A stretch of 64,000 bases of DNA from assembly GCA_963702055.1 (NCBI GenBank), contig OY969702.1, positions 682,001 through 746,000 on the forward strand. Reading direction: 5' to 3'. The number at the start of each line of letters is the position of its first letter. The stretch's first letter is position 1. The notes under the pieces were generated by a model. It saw only the letters and a list, made by a program, of their open reading frames with translations, had not been told where the DNA came from and did not search any database. The translations under genes were made by a program, and so were the position numbers. Shown here piece after piece: positions 7,865 through 16,413 of the stretch. The DNA is from CAWINX01 sp963702055 (GTDB lineage: Bacteria; Actinomycetota; Thermoleophilia; Solirubrobacterales; 70-9).

Positions 7865-10309
7865 CTACGGATGTCTGTGGCTTTCGAGGTATCGCATGCC
7901 CTCCTCGTAACGGGCGCGGTAGGCGCGGAACGCGGCTGAGCGCTCCAGTTCTGTCTTCTCCGAGGATACGACCCTGACCGTTCCCGCACCACCGTGCGGC
8001 TCCCCCTGCACGAGGTCCAGCTCGGCGAGGACGCGTAGGCAGCGGGCCGCTGCCTCCGGGGCGCGCGGATGCGATCCCCCGCCCTCGAGCGCCTTTCTCA
8101 GCTCCTCTCCCCCGACCTCTCCGGCGTCGCGAAGCTCCCTGAACGCCGCGGCCAGCTCGCCGCGCCCGGCCAATTGGGCTTCGAGCATCAGCGCCGCGAA
8201 GCGCCGCTCGGGCTCCCCCCAGGCGGCGTGCAGGAAGCCGCCGCCCTCCCCGGGCATGGAGGCGAGGCGCTCGAGGTGTTCGAAAGCGGGCGGGTCGACC
8301 AGGACCACGTGGTCGAAGTCACGGGCCAGGCCCGGCTCGCGCTCCAGGCGCGCATAGTCGGCGAGCAGGAGCCCGTCGCTCTCCAGCGCCGCGCGGCGGT
8401 TCGCGTCGGCGACCAGAGCCAGAACACCCTCGCCGCTGGAGAGCAATTCTCCGATCACCGCGGCCGGCGAGTTTGAGCCCCTCACCACCTGCCGCTCCTC
8501 CTCCCCGCCGCCGATGGGCCGAAAAGTTGACTCCGAGTCGATTTTCCGGCGCATCGGCGACCAGTTCTTCGGGTCGGCGGCGAGTTCGGCCTCGAAGCGT
8601 CGCCACCACTCCTCGGCCTCGGCCGAGTCGCGATCCTCCTCCGCCTCGCGCCTGTAGAGCTCGCGCAGCACGACCCGCGGCTCGATCGCGCCGTTCCAGT
8701 GGTTGACCTCCAGTCGCACCGCGGCGTCGACGCGATCCTCCTCGGAGACGCCGAGGCTGGAGCGGCCGAACGCCACCCCCAACGCCCGGTGAGCGCCGCT
8801 GTGGAGGCTGAAGCGCGCGTGCTTTCCCTCGCCCATCGTCCGCACGTCGCGCACCCGGGCGGACGGGACGAGCAGCCTCACCCCCGGGTTGCCCATCCCG
8901 AACGGCGCGAGGCGACCCAGCTCTTCGGCCAGGTCGAGGCCGAGACTCGCCCCGCCGACCATCGCGTCGATCCGCTCGGTCCGAGTCAGGTCCTCGGGGT
9001 CCAGAACGGAGCGGGCGTGGACGGCGAACGCCTCGCGAAACGCGTCGAGCTCCTCGGCCCGCAGTTCCAACCCCGCCGCCGCCCGATGCCCACCGAAGCG
9101 CACCAGATGCTCAGAGCAGGCCTCGAGCCCGGCCAACAGGTCGAATCCCGGAATGCTGCGCCCGGAACCTCGACCCCCTCCCTCTCCATCAAGCGAGATC
9201 ACGATCACCGGACGGTGGTGGCGCTCGACCAGCCGCGAAGCAACAATCCCGATCACCCCGGTGTGCCAACCGTCGCCGGCCACCACCAGCGCCGGAGCCG
9301 CGCGCAGCTCCTCGGAGAGCTCACGCCGCGCAGCCTCAGCGGCCCCATCGACCTCCCGCTCAGTGGCCCGCCGCTCGCTATTGGCGCGACTCAGCTCGAC
9401 AGCGATCTCCTTGGCGCGCTCCTCGTCTTCGGTCAGGAACAGCTCAACCCCGGCATCTGCCCGGTAGAGGCGGCCCGCAGCGTTGATTCTCGGCGCCAGT
9501 CGGAAGGCAAGGTCTCCCTCGTCGAGCTGGGTCGGCTCGCAGCTCGACGCTTCAAGCAGCGCGCGCATCCCGGGCCTGCGCGCACGCCTGACCTCCTCCA
9601 GGCCCCGCTTGACCAGCGATCGGTTCTCCCCGACGAGGGGAACGACGTCGGCAACCGTGGCAAGGGCAACGAGGTCGAGATCATCGGCTTCCCCCAAAGC
9701 GCCGGCAAGCTTCCACGCCACCGCCGTCCCGCACAACTCCGCGAACGGATAGCCGCTGAGCGCCGGGTGCAGAATCAGGCAGTCGGGCAGCTCAGACCCC
9801 GGCTGATGGTGATCGGTGACGACGACCTCCATCCCCAACTGCCGGGCGAGCGCCACCTCCTCAACCGCCGTGATCCCGCAGTCGACGGTGATCAGGAGGG
9901 ACGTTCCGCGCTCCGCCAGCCGCTCGACATTCGCCGCGCTGAGCCCGTAGCCGTCCGAGAGCCGATCGGGGATCAGCCAGTCGCAGTCGGCGCCCAGCCC
10001 GCGCAGCGTGCCGACCAGGATCGTGGTGGCGCAGACCCCATCGACGTCGAAGTCGCCGTGGACGGTGATCCGCTTCTTTGCCCTGACAGCATCGAGGACC
10101 AACTTGACCACCTCGCCCATCGACTCGAACGCCGAGGGCGGATGCGACTCGTCGGCCTCGAGAAAGGCTCGCGCCTCCTCGGGCGTGCGGTAGCCGCGGC
10201 GCACCAGGGTGATCGCGACCGGCTCGCTCAGGCTCAGCTCGTCGGCGAGCACCCGCGCCTCGCGGTAGGAGTATGGGTCGGCCCTGTAGGCCTTAAGGGA
10301 ATCCGCCAC
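7865..10309 (-). CDS. recJ: Single-stranded-DNA-specific exonuclease RecJ, long form
   Basis: DHH-family 5'-3' exonuclease used in recombination and mismatch repair. Metal-binding motifs are visible: HGDFDVDGVCA near residue 85, TVDCG, TDHHQPG near residue 165, CGTAVAWKL, and the DHHA1 motif GGHRAAAG with GSGRSIPGFDL before it. An OB-type domain follows (about 450-560). The protein is 814 residues against roughly 560-580 for the common bacterial form. The last 230 or so residues are an extra C-terminal region rich in Glu, Arg and Ala with no motif I recognise. The start is GTG 10309. It lies 38 bases downstream of the small membrane gene in the secDF operon. Confidence 0.94.
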   Translation of the reverse strand: MADSLKAYRADPYSYREARVLADELSLSEPVAITLVRRGYRTPEEARAFLEADESHPPSAFESMGEVVKLVLDAVRAKKRITVHGDFDVDGVCATTILVGTLRGLGADCDWLIPDRLSDGYGLSAANVERLAERGTSLLITVDCGITAVEEVALARQLGMEVVVTDHHQPGSELPDCLILHPALSGYPFAELCGTAVAWKLAGALGEADDLDLVALATVADVVPLVGENRSLVKRGLEEVRRARRPGMRALLEASSCEPTQLDEGDLAFRLAPRINAAGRLYRADAGVELFLTEDEERAKEIAVELSRANSERRATEREVDGAAEAARRELSEELRAAPALVVAGDGWHTGVIGIVASRLVERHHRPVIVISLDGEGGGRGSGRSIPGFDLLAGLEACSEHLVRFGGHRAAAGLELRAEELDAFREAFAVHARSVLDPEDLTRTERIDAMVGGASLGLDLAEELGRLAPFGMGNPGVRLLVPSARVRDVRTMGEGKHARFSLHSGAHRALGVAFGRSSLGVSEEDRVDAAVRLEVNHWNGAIEPRVVLRELYRREAEEDRDSAEAEEWWRRFEAELAADPKNWSPMRRKIDSESTFRPIGGGEEERQVVRGSNSPAAVIGELLSSGEGVLALVADANRRAALESDGLLLADYARLEREPGLARDFDHVVLVDPPAFEHLERLASMPGEGGGFLHAAWGEPERRFAALMLEAQLAGRGELAAAFRELRDAGEVGGEELRKALEGGGSHPRAPEAAARCLRVLAELDLVQGEPHGGAGTVRVVSSEKTELERSAAFRAYRARYEEGMRYLESHRHP

Positions 10310-10347
10310 CCAGCCAGGCTAGGAAGCGGCCTAGACGGAATCCGGCG

Positions 10348-10611
10348 TCAGATTTCCCGCTCGGAGCGGAGTCCCACCGCGTAGACGACCCCCAGGCCGA
10401 TCGCGACCCCCGGGACGGCGACGAGGGCGGTGAGGAGATCGGTGTTGCCGAGGCCGCGACCCGTGATCGCCTCGACGATCGCGCCGAAGATCATCGCCCC
10501 CAGCACCGAGCCGAGAAAGGCGCCGACGATCCCCTGCCAGAAGTGGTCGGGCATGAAGACGGTGAAGTGCCAGAGCGCGATTCCCATCGTGAACCAGACC
10601 AGCAGAGCCAT
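10348..10611 (-). CDS. Small glycine-rich membrane protein (GlsB/YeaQ-like)
   Basis: An 87-residue hydrophobic protein with three predicted membrane-spanning stretches (about 3-20, 26-48 and 60-80). The middle stretch, GIVGAFLGSVLGAMIFG, has the Gly-spaced pattern of GlsB/YeaQ/YmgE stress-associated membrane proteins, but the resemblance is weak and no function can be given. Its ATG shares one base with the secDF stop (TGATG), which strongly supports it as a real, translationally coupled gene. It sits between secDF and recJ, so a supporting role in the envelope is plausible but is only inference. Confidence 0.72.
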   Translation of the reverse strand: MALLVWFTMGIALWHFTVFMPDHFWQGIVGAFLGSVLGAMIFGAIVEAITGRGLGNTDLLTALVAVPGVAIGLGVVYAVGLRSEREI

Positions 10612-13541
10612 CAGCGATTCCTCCCGTGCTTGCGGCGTTGTCGACGGCGCTCCTTGCGGCGCTCATCGCGCTCGCGGCGCTCGGCGTCCGCCGGGTCAGG
10701 CGGCTCGCCGTTGGAGGACGGGCTCGCTCCGTCGCCCCCCCCCGGAGGCTCGATCGTCGCCACCGCCCCGACCTTCGGCTTGGCGTCCTGCTGCGCCGCC
10801 ACCGCTTCGGCGATCTCCTCGTCGCTCTCGGTGTCGTCGCTGAGCTTCGCCAGCTCGATCTCGTCGGCGAAGGCGGGAACCCGCCCCTCGAACTCGGCGA
10901 TCCGCGCCCGGCGTCGCGCGAAGCCCGGCTCACGCTCCTTCCAGGCGGTCAGCACCGGCGAGGCGATGAAGATCGAGGAATAGGTGCCCGAGGCGATCCC
11001 GACGAACATCGCGAAGGCGAAGTCCTGGAGCGTCGCGCCGCCGAAGACGAACAACGAGGTGACCGCGAGCAGGGTGGTGAAACTGGTCGCCAACGACCTG
11101 GTCAGCACCTCGCTCATCGAGCGGTTGACGATCTGAGAGAACGCCGCTCGCGGCATCCGCGGCATGTTCTCGCGTATTCGATCGAAGACGATAATCGTGT
11201 CGTAGAGCGAGTAGCCGAGGATGGTGAGGAAGGCGGCGACCGTTCCGCTCGTCACCTCCCGGCCGGTCAGCGAGTAGATGCCCGCGGTGATCAGGATGTC
11301 GTGGAAGAGGGCGATCAGCACCGGCACGGCGAACTTCGGGTCGAAGCGGAACGCCACATAGGCGGCGATGATCAGCAGCGAGAAGATCAGCGCCTTCAGC
11401 GCGCTGCTAGCGACCTGTTGCCCGAAGGTCGGCCCGACGCTGGTGCTGTCGAAGCCGTTGCTGACGATCCCGAACTTCGAGGCGAGGGCGGACTGGGCGT
11501 CTTTGACCCGGCTCGGCCCCAGCTCCCGCGCCTGGATCTGGAAGACATTCTTGCCGAAGACCGGGTCGGAGACCTGCTGGATCTGCTCGCCACTGAGGCC
11601 GATCGTGTCGAGCGCGCCCCGGACCCCGTTCTCATTCGTCGGCTGGACCAGCGCCACCTTGATCCGCGTCCCCGCCTTGAAGTCGATGCCGAAGTTGAGC
11701 TGCTTGGTCGCCAGCGAGAGCGCGCCGACCAGCAGGATCACGCCGGACATCGTGAAGAACCAGCGGCTGGCGCCCATGAAGTCGAAGTGCCAGCGCATTC
11801 CCTCACGACTGGCGCCGAGCACCTTCGGCGAGCGCAGGAAGCGTGAGTTGCTCATCGTCCCGAGCAGCGCCTGAGTGAAGACGACGGCGGTGAGCAGGGA
11901 GACGATCGTTCCGACGCCGAGCGTGAAGGCGAAGCCCTTAACCCCGGCCGTCGCCAGGACGAAGAGGACGAAGGCGGTCAGCAGGGTGACGACGTTCGCG
12001 TCGATGATCGTCGCGATACCGCGTTTGTAGCCGGCCGCGATCGCGCTCGACATCGAGCGCCCTGCCCGCACCTCTTCCTTTATTCGCTCGAAGATGACGA
12101 TGTTGGAGTCCGCCGCGACTCCAATCGTCAGGATCAACCCCGCGATCCCCGGCAGGGTCAGGGTGATCGGGATCAGCTTGATCAGCGCGAAGAAGATGAT
12201 CCCGTAGGCGCCGAGGGCGACCGAGGCGATCAGGCCGAGGAAACGGTAGAAGACGAGCAGGAAGAGGATGACGAGCGAGAGGCCGATGATCCCGGCCTTG
12301 ATCCCCTCGTGGAGGGCCTGGCTGCCGAGCGTCGCCGAGACCTGGGTCTGGCTGATCAGCTTGAGGTCGATCGGCAGCGCGCCGATCTGGAGGATCGTCG
12401 CCAGGTCCTGGGCCTCCCCAATGCTGTTGAAGCCGCCGGATATCTCGGCCCCGGTGCGGCCGTCGATCCCGTCCGGGTTCTCCTGGAAGTTGATGATCGG
12501 GCGGGTCTGGACGACGTTGTCGAGGACCACCGCGAAGTGGCCGGACAGGGCCGCCGCCTGCTGTGAGCTGACGGCGCCGATCGCCTGCGACTGGCCGCGC
12601 TGGGCGATCGCCCGAGTGACGTCCTGGAACGCCGTCCGCCCCTTGTCGGTGAAGCCGAAGGTGACGTTGGGCTGGTTGAACTGGTCGAAGTTCTGTTTCG
12701 GGTCGGTGATGTCGGTGCCCGAAAGCGCCGGGTTGTCCTTGATCGCGTACCAGCCCGGCTCTGCGGTCTGGTCCGTCTTGCCCGAGTTGTCGCTCGGCTG
12801 CTCGGAGACCAGCACCGTGCCCACCGGAATCTCGACGACGATGCCGTTGTGGGGGCGCTTCTTGCCGGTCGGACTGACGTAGAGATCCTTCTCGGAGACC
12901 TCGGGGCCGGCGATCAGTCTGTGCGGAGCCTTGCGCGAGAAGAGGTAGAAGCGGGGCTTGCCCGCCGAGCAGGTGGTGCAGTTCTCAACTGGCTTCTGCT
13001 GCGCGGCGAGCTGCGCCGCATCGTAGGCGGTCGGGAAGGCTCCGGCGAAGATCAGCTGCTGGTTCTCGGCGCTCTTGACCTTGCGCCCCGCGGCCTTCCA
13101 CTGCGCTTTCGCGGTCTTGATCGCCCCCGGCGGAGGCTGCTGGCCCGGGTGCCCGCCGATCGTCTTCTCGGGGCCGATCAGGTTGGGCTCCCAGTCGTAG
13201 AAGTAGAGCTGGGCCGTCGTGCCGACCTGGTTGATCGCCCGCTGCGCATTGGTGACGTCGGGGAGGCTGACCGAGATCTCGGTGGTTCCGAGTCGCGACA
13301 CCTCGGGCTCGGAGACGCCGAGCTTGTCGATCCGCTCTCGGATGATCTCGATCGAGCGGTTGATGTCGCCGCCGCTGACCGTCTTCACCTGTCCGGTCGG
13401 CTCGCCCTGGTAGACCAGCTCGACTCCGCCCTTCAGGTCGAGCCCCAGCTTGGTCGGCGTGTTGACGATGACCAGCGCCGAAACCGCAACCAGGCCCAGC
13501 ACGAAGAGGAGCACGAAGAGGTGCCGTCGCCTGCCGCCCAT
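10611..13541 (-). CDS. secDF: Fused protein translocase subunits SecD-SecF
   Basis: RND-family accessory of the Sec translocon that uses the proton gradient to pull exported proteins out of the channel. It is one 976-residue chain combining SecD (about 1-575) and SecF (about 590-880). SecD motifs: LGLDLKGGVELVY after the first membrane helix, a long periplasmic domain, then GVAADSNIVIFERIKEE. SecF motifs: FGIDFKAGTRIKV and GYSLYDTIIVFDRIREN. Twelve membrane helices are expected. The C-terminal 90 or so residues are a charged cytosolic tail. Fusion is known in Bacillus and some others, whereas most Actinobacteria have separate genes. The tail and the next gene overlap by one base. Confidence 0.95.
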   Translation of the reverse strand: MGGRRRHLFVLLFVLGLVAVSALVIVNTPTKLGLDLKGGVELVYQGEPTGQVKTVSGGDINRSIEIIRERIDKLGVSEPEVSRLGTTEISVSLPDVTNAQRAINQVGTTAQLYFYDWEPNLIGPEKTIGGHPGQQPPPGAIKTAKAQWKAAGRKVKSAENQQLIFAGAFPTAYDAAQLAAQQKPVENCTTCSAGKPRFYLFSRKAPHRLIAGPEVSEKDLYVSPTGKKRPHNGIVVEIPVGTVLVSEQPSDNSGKTDQTAEPGWYAIKDNPALSGTDITDPKQNFDQFNQPNVTFGFTDKGRTAFQDVTRAIAQRGQSQAIGAVSSQQAAALSGHFAVVLDNVVQTRPIINFQENPDGIDGRTGAEISGGFNSIGEAQDLATILQIGALPIDLKLISQTQVSATLGSQALHEGIKAGIIGLSLVILFLLVFYRFLGLIASVALGAYGIIFFALIKLIPITLTLPGIAGLILTIGVAADSNIVIFERIKEEVRAGRSMSSAIAAGYKRGIATIIDANVVTLLTAFVLFVLATAGVKGFAFTLGVGTIVSLLTAVVFTQALLGTMSNSRFLRSPKVLGASREGMRWHFDFMGASRWFFTMSGVILLVGALSLATKQLNFGIDFKAGTRIKVALVQPTNENGVRGALDTIGLSGEQIQQVSDPVFGKNVFQIQARELGPSRVKDAQSALASKFGIVSNGFDSTSVGPTFGQQVASSALKALIFSLLIIAAYVAFRFDPKFAVPVLIALFHDILITAGIYSLTGREVTSGTVAAFLTILGYSLYDTIIVFDRIRENMPRMPRAAFSQIVNRSMSEVLTRSLATSFTTLLAVTSLFVFGGATLQDFAFAMFVGIASGTYSSIFIASPVLTAWKEREPGFARRRARIAEFEGRVPAFADEIELAKLSDDTESDEEIAEAVAAQQDAKPKVGAVATIEPPGGGDGASPSSNGEPPDPADAERRERDERRKERRRQRRKHGRNR

Positions 13542-13566
13542 GGTTAGTCCAACCCTCCGCGCACGC

Positions 13567-14055
13567 TCAAGATTCGGGTGTGAGGACGATCAGCAGGCCG
13601 CCGTCGTCGTCGTAGGCGGGAAAGACGTCGGCGACCGCTTCGGCGGGGAGATCGCCCTCGGCATTGACCGAGACCCGTTTGCCGAGCGAGCGCACCCCCC
13701 ACTCGAGTGAGGTCTCGATCGGATCGGTGATGCCGTCGCCGTTGGTGTCGGCGGTCTCGCCGCCGTTGCCCTCGTCGATCCAGTTCAGGCCGAGCACGTC
13801 GCGCACCGGGCGACCGATCACGTCCTCGTCGGTGAGTCCGGTCAACTCGAAGCTTCCCTTGCCGGCGTCGATCACCCGCTCTTGGCGGTCGCAGACGAAG
13901 AAGGCGGCGTTGGGCGCCGGGTAGTAGTCGTCGAGCAGCTCGAAGACGAAGCCGAAGCCACATTTGGAGCAGCCCTTGGGACGGGTGCTGAACCCGGCCG
14001 TCCGGTCGCCACTGACCTCCCTGTGGCCGCAGTTGGGGCAGATGAAGAACGGCAT
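13567..14055 (-). CDS. Zinc-ribbon plus PAS-domain protein with an EF-hand-like loop
   Basis: A 162-residue cytosolic protein of unknown role between secDF and ruvB. The N-terminus is a zinc ribbon with two Cys pairs (CPNCG at 6-10, CSKCG at 29-33). Residues about 40-160 look like a PAS sensor domain (FVCDRQERVIDAG, then FELTGLTDEDVIGRPVRDVL). Inside the PAS-like region, residues 103-114 read DTNGDGITDPIE, matching every position of a canonical 12-residue EF-hand calcium loop (D1, N3, D5, G6, I8-position hydrophobic neighbourhood, D9, E12). No output domain follows. It may be a small metal- or redox-responsive adaptor; that is inference only. Confidence 0.7.
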   Translation of the reverse strand: MPFFICPNCGHREVSGDRTAGFSTRPKGCSKCGFGFVFELLDDYYPAPNAAFFVCDRQERVIDAGKGSFELTGLTDEDVIGRPVRDVLGLNWIDEGNGGETADTNGDGITDPIETSLEWGVRSLGKRVSVNAEGDLPAEAVADVFPAYDDDGGLLIVLTPES

Positions 14056-14082
14056 CCTCGACAGGCTACAAGTGCGCGCGAG

Positions 14083-15174
14083 CTAGAAGAGGCTCGCCGC
14101 CCCCTCGGGCGTCGGCAACCCGAGGTGCTCGAAGGCCCGCTCGGTGAGGACGCGGCCGCGCGGAGTTCGTTTGAGCATGCCCTGCTGGAGCAGGTAGGGC
14201 TCGAGCACGTCCTCGATCGTGTCCTGTTCCTCGCCGATCGCGACAGCCAGAGTGGAAAGGCCCACCGGCCCGCCGCCAAACTTGCTCGCGATCGTCTGGA
14301 GTAGGGAACGGTCGCTGCGATCGAGCCCGCCCGCGTCGACCTCGAGCATCTCCAGAGCGGATGCGGCGGAGCCGGCGTCGATCGTGCCCTTACCCTTCAC
14401 CTGGGCGAAGTCGCGGACACGCTTCAGCAGCCGGTTGGCGACGCGCGGGGTGCCGCGAGAGCGCGAAGCGATCGTCCGCGCTCCCTCGGCGTCGATCTTG
14501 ACGCCGAGGATTCCCGCCGAGCGCTCGATGATCTGCGCCAGGTGATCGGGACTGTAGTGCTCGAGGCGGTGGCAGACGCCGAAGCGGTCGCGAAGCGGCG
14601 TGGTCAACAGGCCGGCCCTGGTGGTGGCACCGATCAGCGTGAACGGGGGAAGCGGCAGGGTGACGGTGCGAGCGCCGGCCCCCTGACCGAGCACGACGGG
14701 GAGTTCGCCGTCCTCCATCGCCGGGTAGAGCGTCTCCTCGACCGCGCGGCCGAGCCGGTGGATCTCGTCGATGAAGAAGACGCTGCCCGGCTCCAGCGCG
14801 GTGAGGAAGGAGGCGACGTCGGCCTTGCGCTCCAGGGCGGGCCCGGCGGTCTGAACCATCGGCACCTCGAGCTCGGCGGCGACGATGTGGGCGAGCGAGG
14901 TCTTGCCGAGGCCGGGCGGGCCGGCGAGCAGGACGTGGTCGAGCGGCTCGCCGCGGCCCCGCGCCGCCTCGATGAAGATCGCCAACTGCTCGGTGACCTG
15001 CTCCTGGTTGACGAAGTCGGCCAGGGTGGGCGGGCGCAGCGAACGATCGAGGTCCTCGTCCGGGACGTCGGCGCGGGCGTCGTGCACCCGGACCTCCGCG
15101 TCGACGGGGACGGGCTCCTCGTCAATCCCGGGCGTGCGGATCCGGTTGGCGCCGATGTCGGGTGAGTCGGTCAT
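14083..15174 (-). CDS. ruvB: Holliday junction branch migration helicase RuvB
   Basis: AAA+ motor that drives branch migration of Holliday junctions together with RuvA. The Walker A motif is GPPGLGKTS, Walker B is FFIDEIHRLG and sensor 1 is GATTRAGLL; the RuvB-specific C-terminal winged helix includes EDVLEPYLLQQGMLKRTPRG. The length of 363 residues is slightly long because of a 45-residue acidic N-terminal extension before LADFVNQEQV. The ATG overlaps the ruvA stop (ATGA), so ruvC-ruvA-ruvB form one coupled operon read toward lower coordinates. Confidence 0.97.
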   Translation of the reverse strand: MTDSPDIGANRIRTPGIDEEPVPVDAEVRVHDARADVPDEDLDRSLRPPTLADFVNQEQVTEQLAIFIEAARGRGEPLDHVLLAGPPGLGKTSLAHIVAAELEVPMVQTAGPALERKADVASFLTALEPGSVFFIDEIHRLGRAVEETLYPAMEDGELPVVLGQGAGARTVTLPLPPFTLIGATTRAGLLTTPLRDRFGVCHRLEHYSPDHLAQIIERSAGILGVKIDAEGARTIASRSRGTPRVANRLLKRVRDFAQVKGKGTIDAGSAASALEMLEVDAGGLDRSDRSLLQTIASKFGGGPVGLSTLAVAIGEEQDTIEDVLEPYLLQQGMLKRTPRGRVLTERAFEHLGLPTPEGAASLF

Positions 15175-15764
15175 GCGGCCTTGCCGGTCCCGGCCTTGCG
15201 CAACGCGGTTGCGATCAGGCCCTTGGCGTCGTCGCTCTCGATCCCGTCGAGCAGCTGCTCGGCCTCCAGCGGCGCGTAGCCGAGGTTGACGAGGCCGTCG
15301 CGGGCGAGGGCGCGGGCGTCACCACCCTCGACGATCGCCGTCGCGACCTCCTCCTCGAGCGCCCCCGCAACCTTCTCGCGCAACTCGACGATGATCCTCT
15401 CCGAGGTGCGCTTGCCGATTCCCGGCACCGCCTGGAAGCGTTTCGCGTCGCCCGCGGCGATCGCCCGCAACAGCTCTCGGGCCGGGCCGCCGGAGAGCGC
15501 CGCGAGCGCCACTTTCGGCCCCACCCCGCTGACCGAGATCAGCTCGCCGAAGAGGTCGCGCTCCTCCTCGGAGGCGAATCCGAACAGCGCCAGGGAGTCG
15601 TCGCGGGAGATCAGCTCGGCGTGCAGAAAGGTCTCGCGACCGGTGGCCGGCACCGCCTTCAGCGTCTCCGCCGAGACGGCCAGCCGGTAGCCGACTCCGC
15701 CGGCGTCGATCACCACATGGTCAGAGCGGCGGACCATCACCTCGCCGCGCACAGCGGCGATCAT
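15171..15764 (-). CDS. ruvA: Holliday junction-binding protein RuvA
   Basis: Tetrameric protein that holds the four-way junction for RuvB. The N-terminal OB domain begins MIAAVRGEV; two helix-hairpin-helix motifs follow (ISVSGVGPKVALAALS and FQAVPGIGKRTSERIIVELR); the C-terminal RuvB-binding domain includes DGLVNLGYAPLEAEQLL. The length is 197 residues, normal. The start is ATG 15764, overlapping the ruvC stop (ATGA); a longer open frame upstream merely reads through ruvC. Confidence 0.96.
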   Translation of the reverse strand: MIAAVRGEVMVRRSDHVVIDAGGVGYRLAVSAETLKAVPATGRETFLHAELISRDDSLALFGFASEEERDLFGELISVSGVGPKVALAALSGGPARELLRAIAAGDAKRFQAVPGIGKRTSERIIVELREKVAGALEEEVATAIVEGGDARALARDGLVNLGYAPLEAEQLLDGIESDDAKGLIATALRKAGTGKAA

Positions 15765-16297
15765 CCGGCCAACCGCTCCGGCTGCGGCGTGGCGATCCCC
15801 CCGACCGCCTCGATCGCGTCTCGCCGCCCGGCGCCGCCGCCGTGGCAGATCGCCACCGCGAGGGCGTCGGCGGCATGGTCGGGGGTCGGCGGCTCGGGCA
15901 GGCCGAGCAGCGTCCCGACCATCCGCTGCACCTGCTCCTTGCCGGCGCCGCCGGAGCCGCAGACGGCCTTCTTGATCGCCTGTGGCGTGTAGACGAAACA
16001 GGGGACGCCGCGCTGCGCCGCGGCCAGCATCGCCACGCCGCTGGCCCGGCCGACCGCCATCGCCGAGTGGGCGTTCTTGCCGAAGTAGAGATCCTCGATC
16101 GCCATCGCCTTCGGCTCGTGCCACTCGAGCAGCTCCGAGAGGGCGCGGTGGATCCGCTCGATGCGACGCTCGATCGGCAGATCGGGGGTCGTTTCGACCA
16201 CGCCTCCGTCGAGGGCGACCATGTGGTTGCCCTCGATCCTGACGATGCCGAAGCCGAGGTTGGCGGCACCGGGGTCGATTCCCATCACGACCTGCAT
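15761..16297 (-). CDS. ruvC: Crossover junction endodeoxyribonuclease RuvC
   Basis: Resolvase that cuts Holliday junctions by paired nicks. The four catalytic acids are visible: Asp in MGIDPGAANLG, Glu in AIEDLYFGKN, and the two Asp in DHAADALAVA. The length of 178 residues is normal, with a short divergent C-terminal tail. It is the first gene of ruvCAB, 110 bases downstream of the yebC stop; that gap carries a degenerate GC-rich hairpin and a short repeat motif described separately. Confidence 0.96.
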   Translation of the reverse strand: MQVVMGIDPGAANLGFGIVRIEGNHMVALDGGVVETTPDLPIERRIERIHRALSELLEWHEPKAMAIEDLYFGKNAHSAMAVGRASGVAMLAAAQRGVPCFVYTPQAIKKAVCGSGGAGKEQVQRMVGTLLGLPEPPTPDHAADALAVAICHGGGAGRRDAIEAVGGIATPQPERLAG

Positions 16298-16403
16298 GAG
16301 AAGTGATTCTGGACGGGCTCCCGGATGCCTTTACATATTCCGCCGCCTCCTCCGCTTCGCGTCCGGGGGCGGCGGCAAAGCGCCATATCAACGCCGCTCG
16401 CAG

Positions 16404-16413
16404 AGAATCAGAT
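16404..16413 (-). repeat. Short repeat core AGAATCAGAT at the yebC stop codon
   Basis: The ten bases agaatcagat occur on the plus strand here, across the yebC stop. The same ten bases occur at 61531-61540 (between hisC and aroH) and, in inverted orientation, at 21161-21170 (end of ffh). Near matches sit in the middle of both cloverleaf-like repeats at about 38557-38570 and 38734-38748. The longer context, with cgc before and gattgc or gatatg after, is partly shared. It may be a remnant of a palindromic element. Confidence 0.4.

Noticed and set aside
5955..7910. A 651-residue plus-strand open frame opposite rel
   Set aside because: It is antisense to rel, has low-complexity composition and no start signal. 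Rel motifs on the minus strand are complete.
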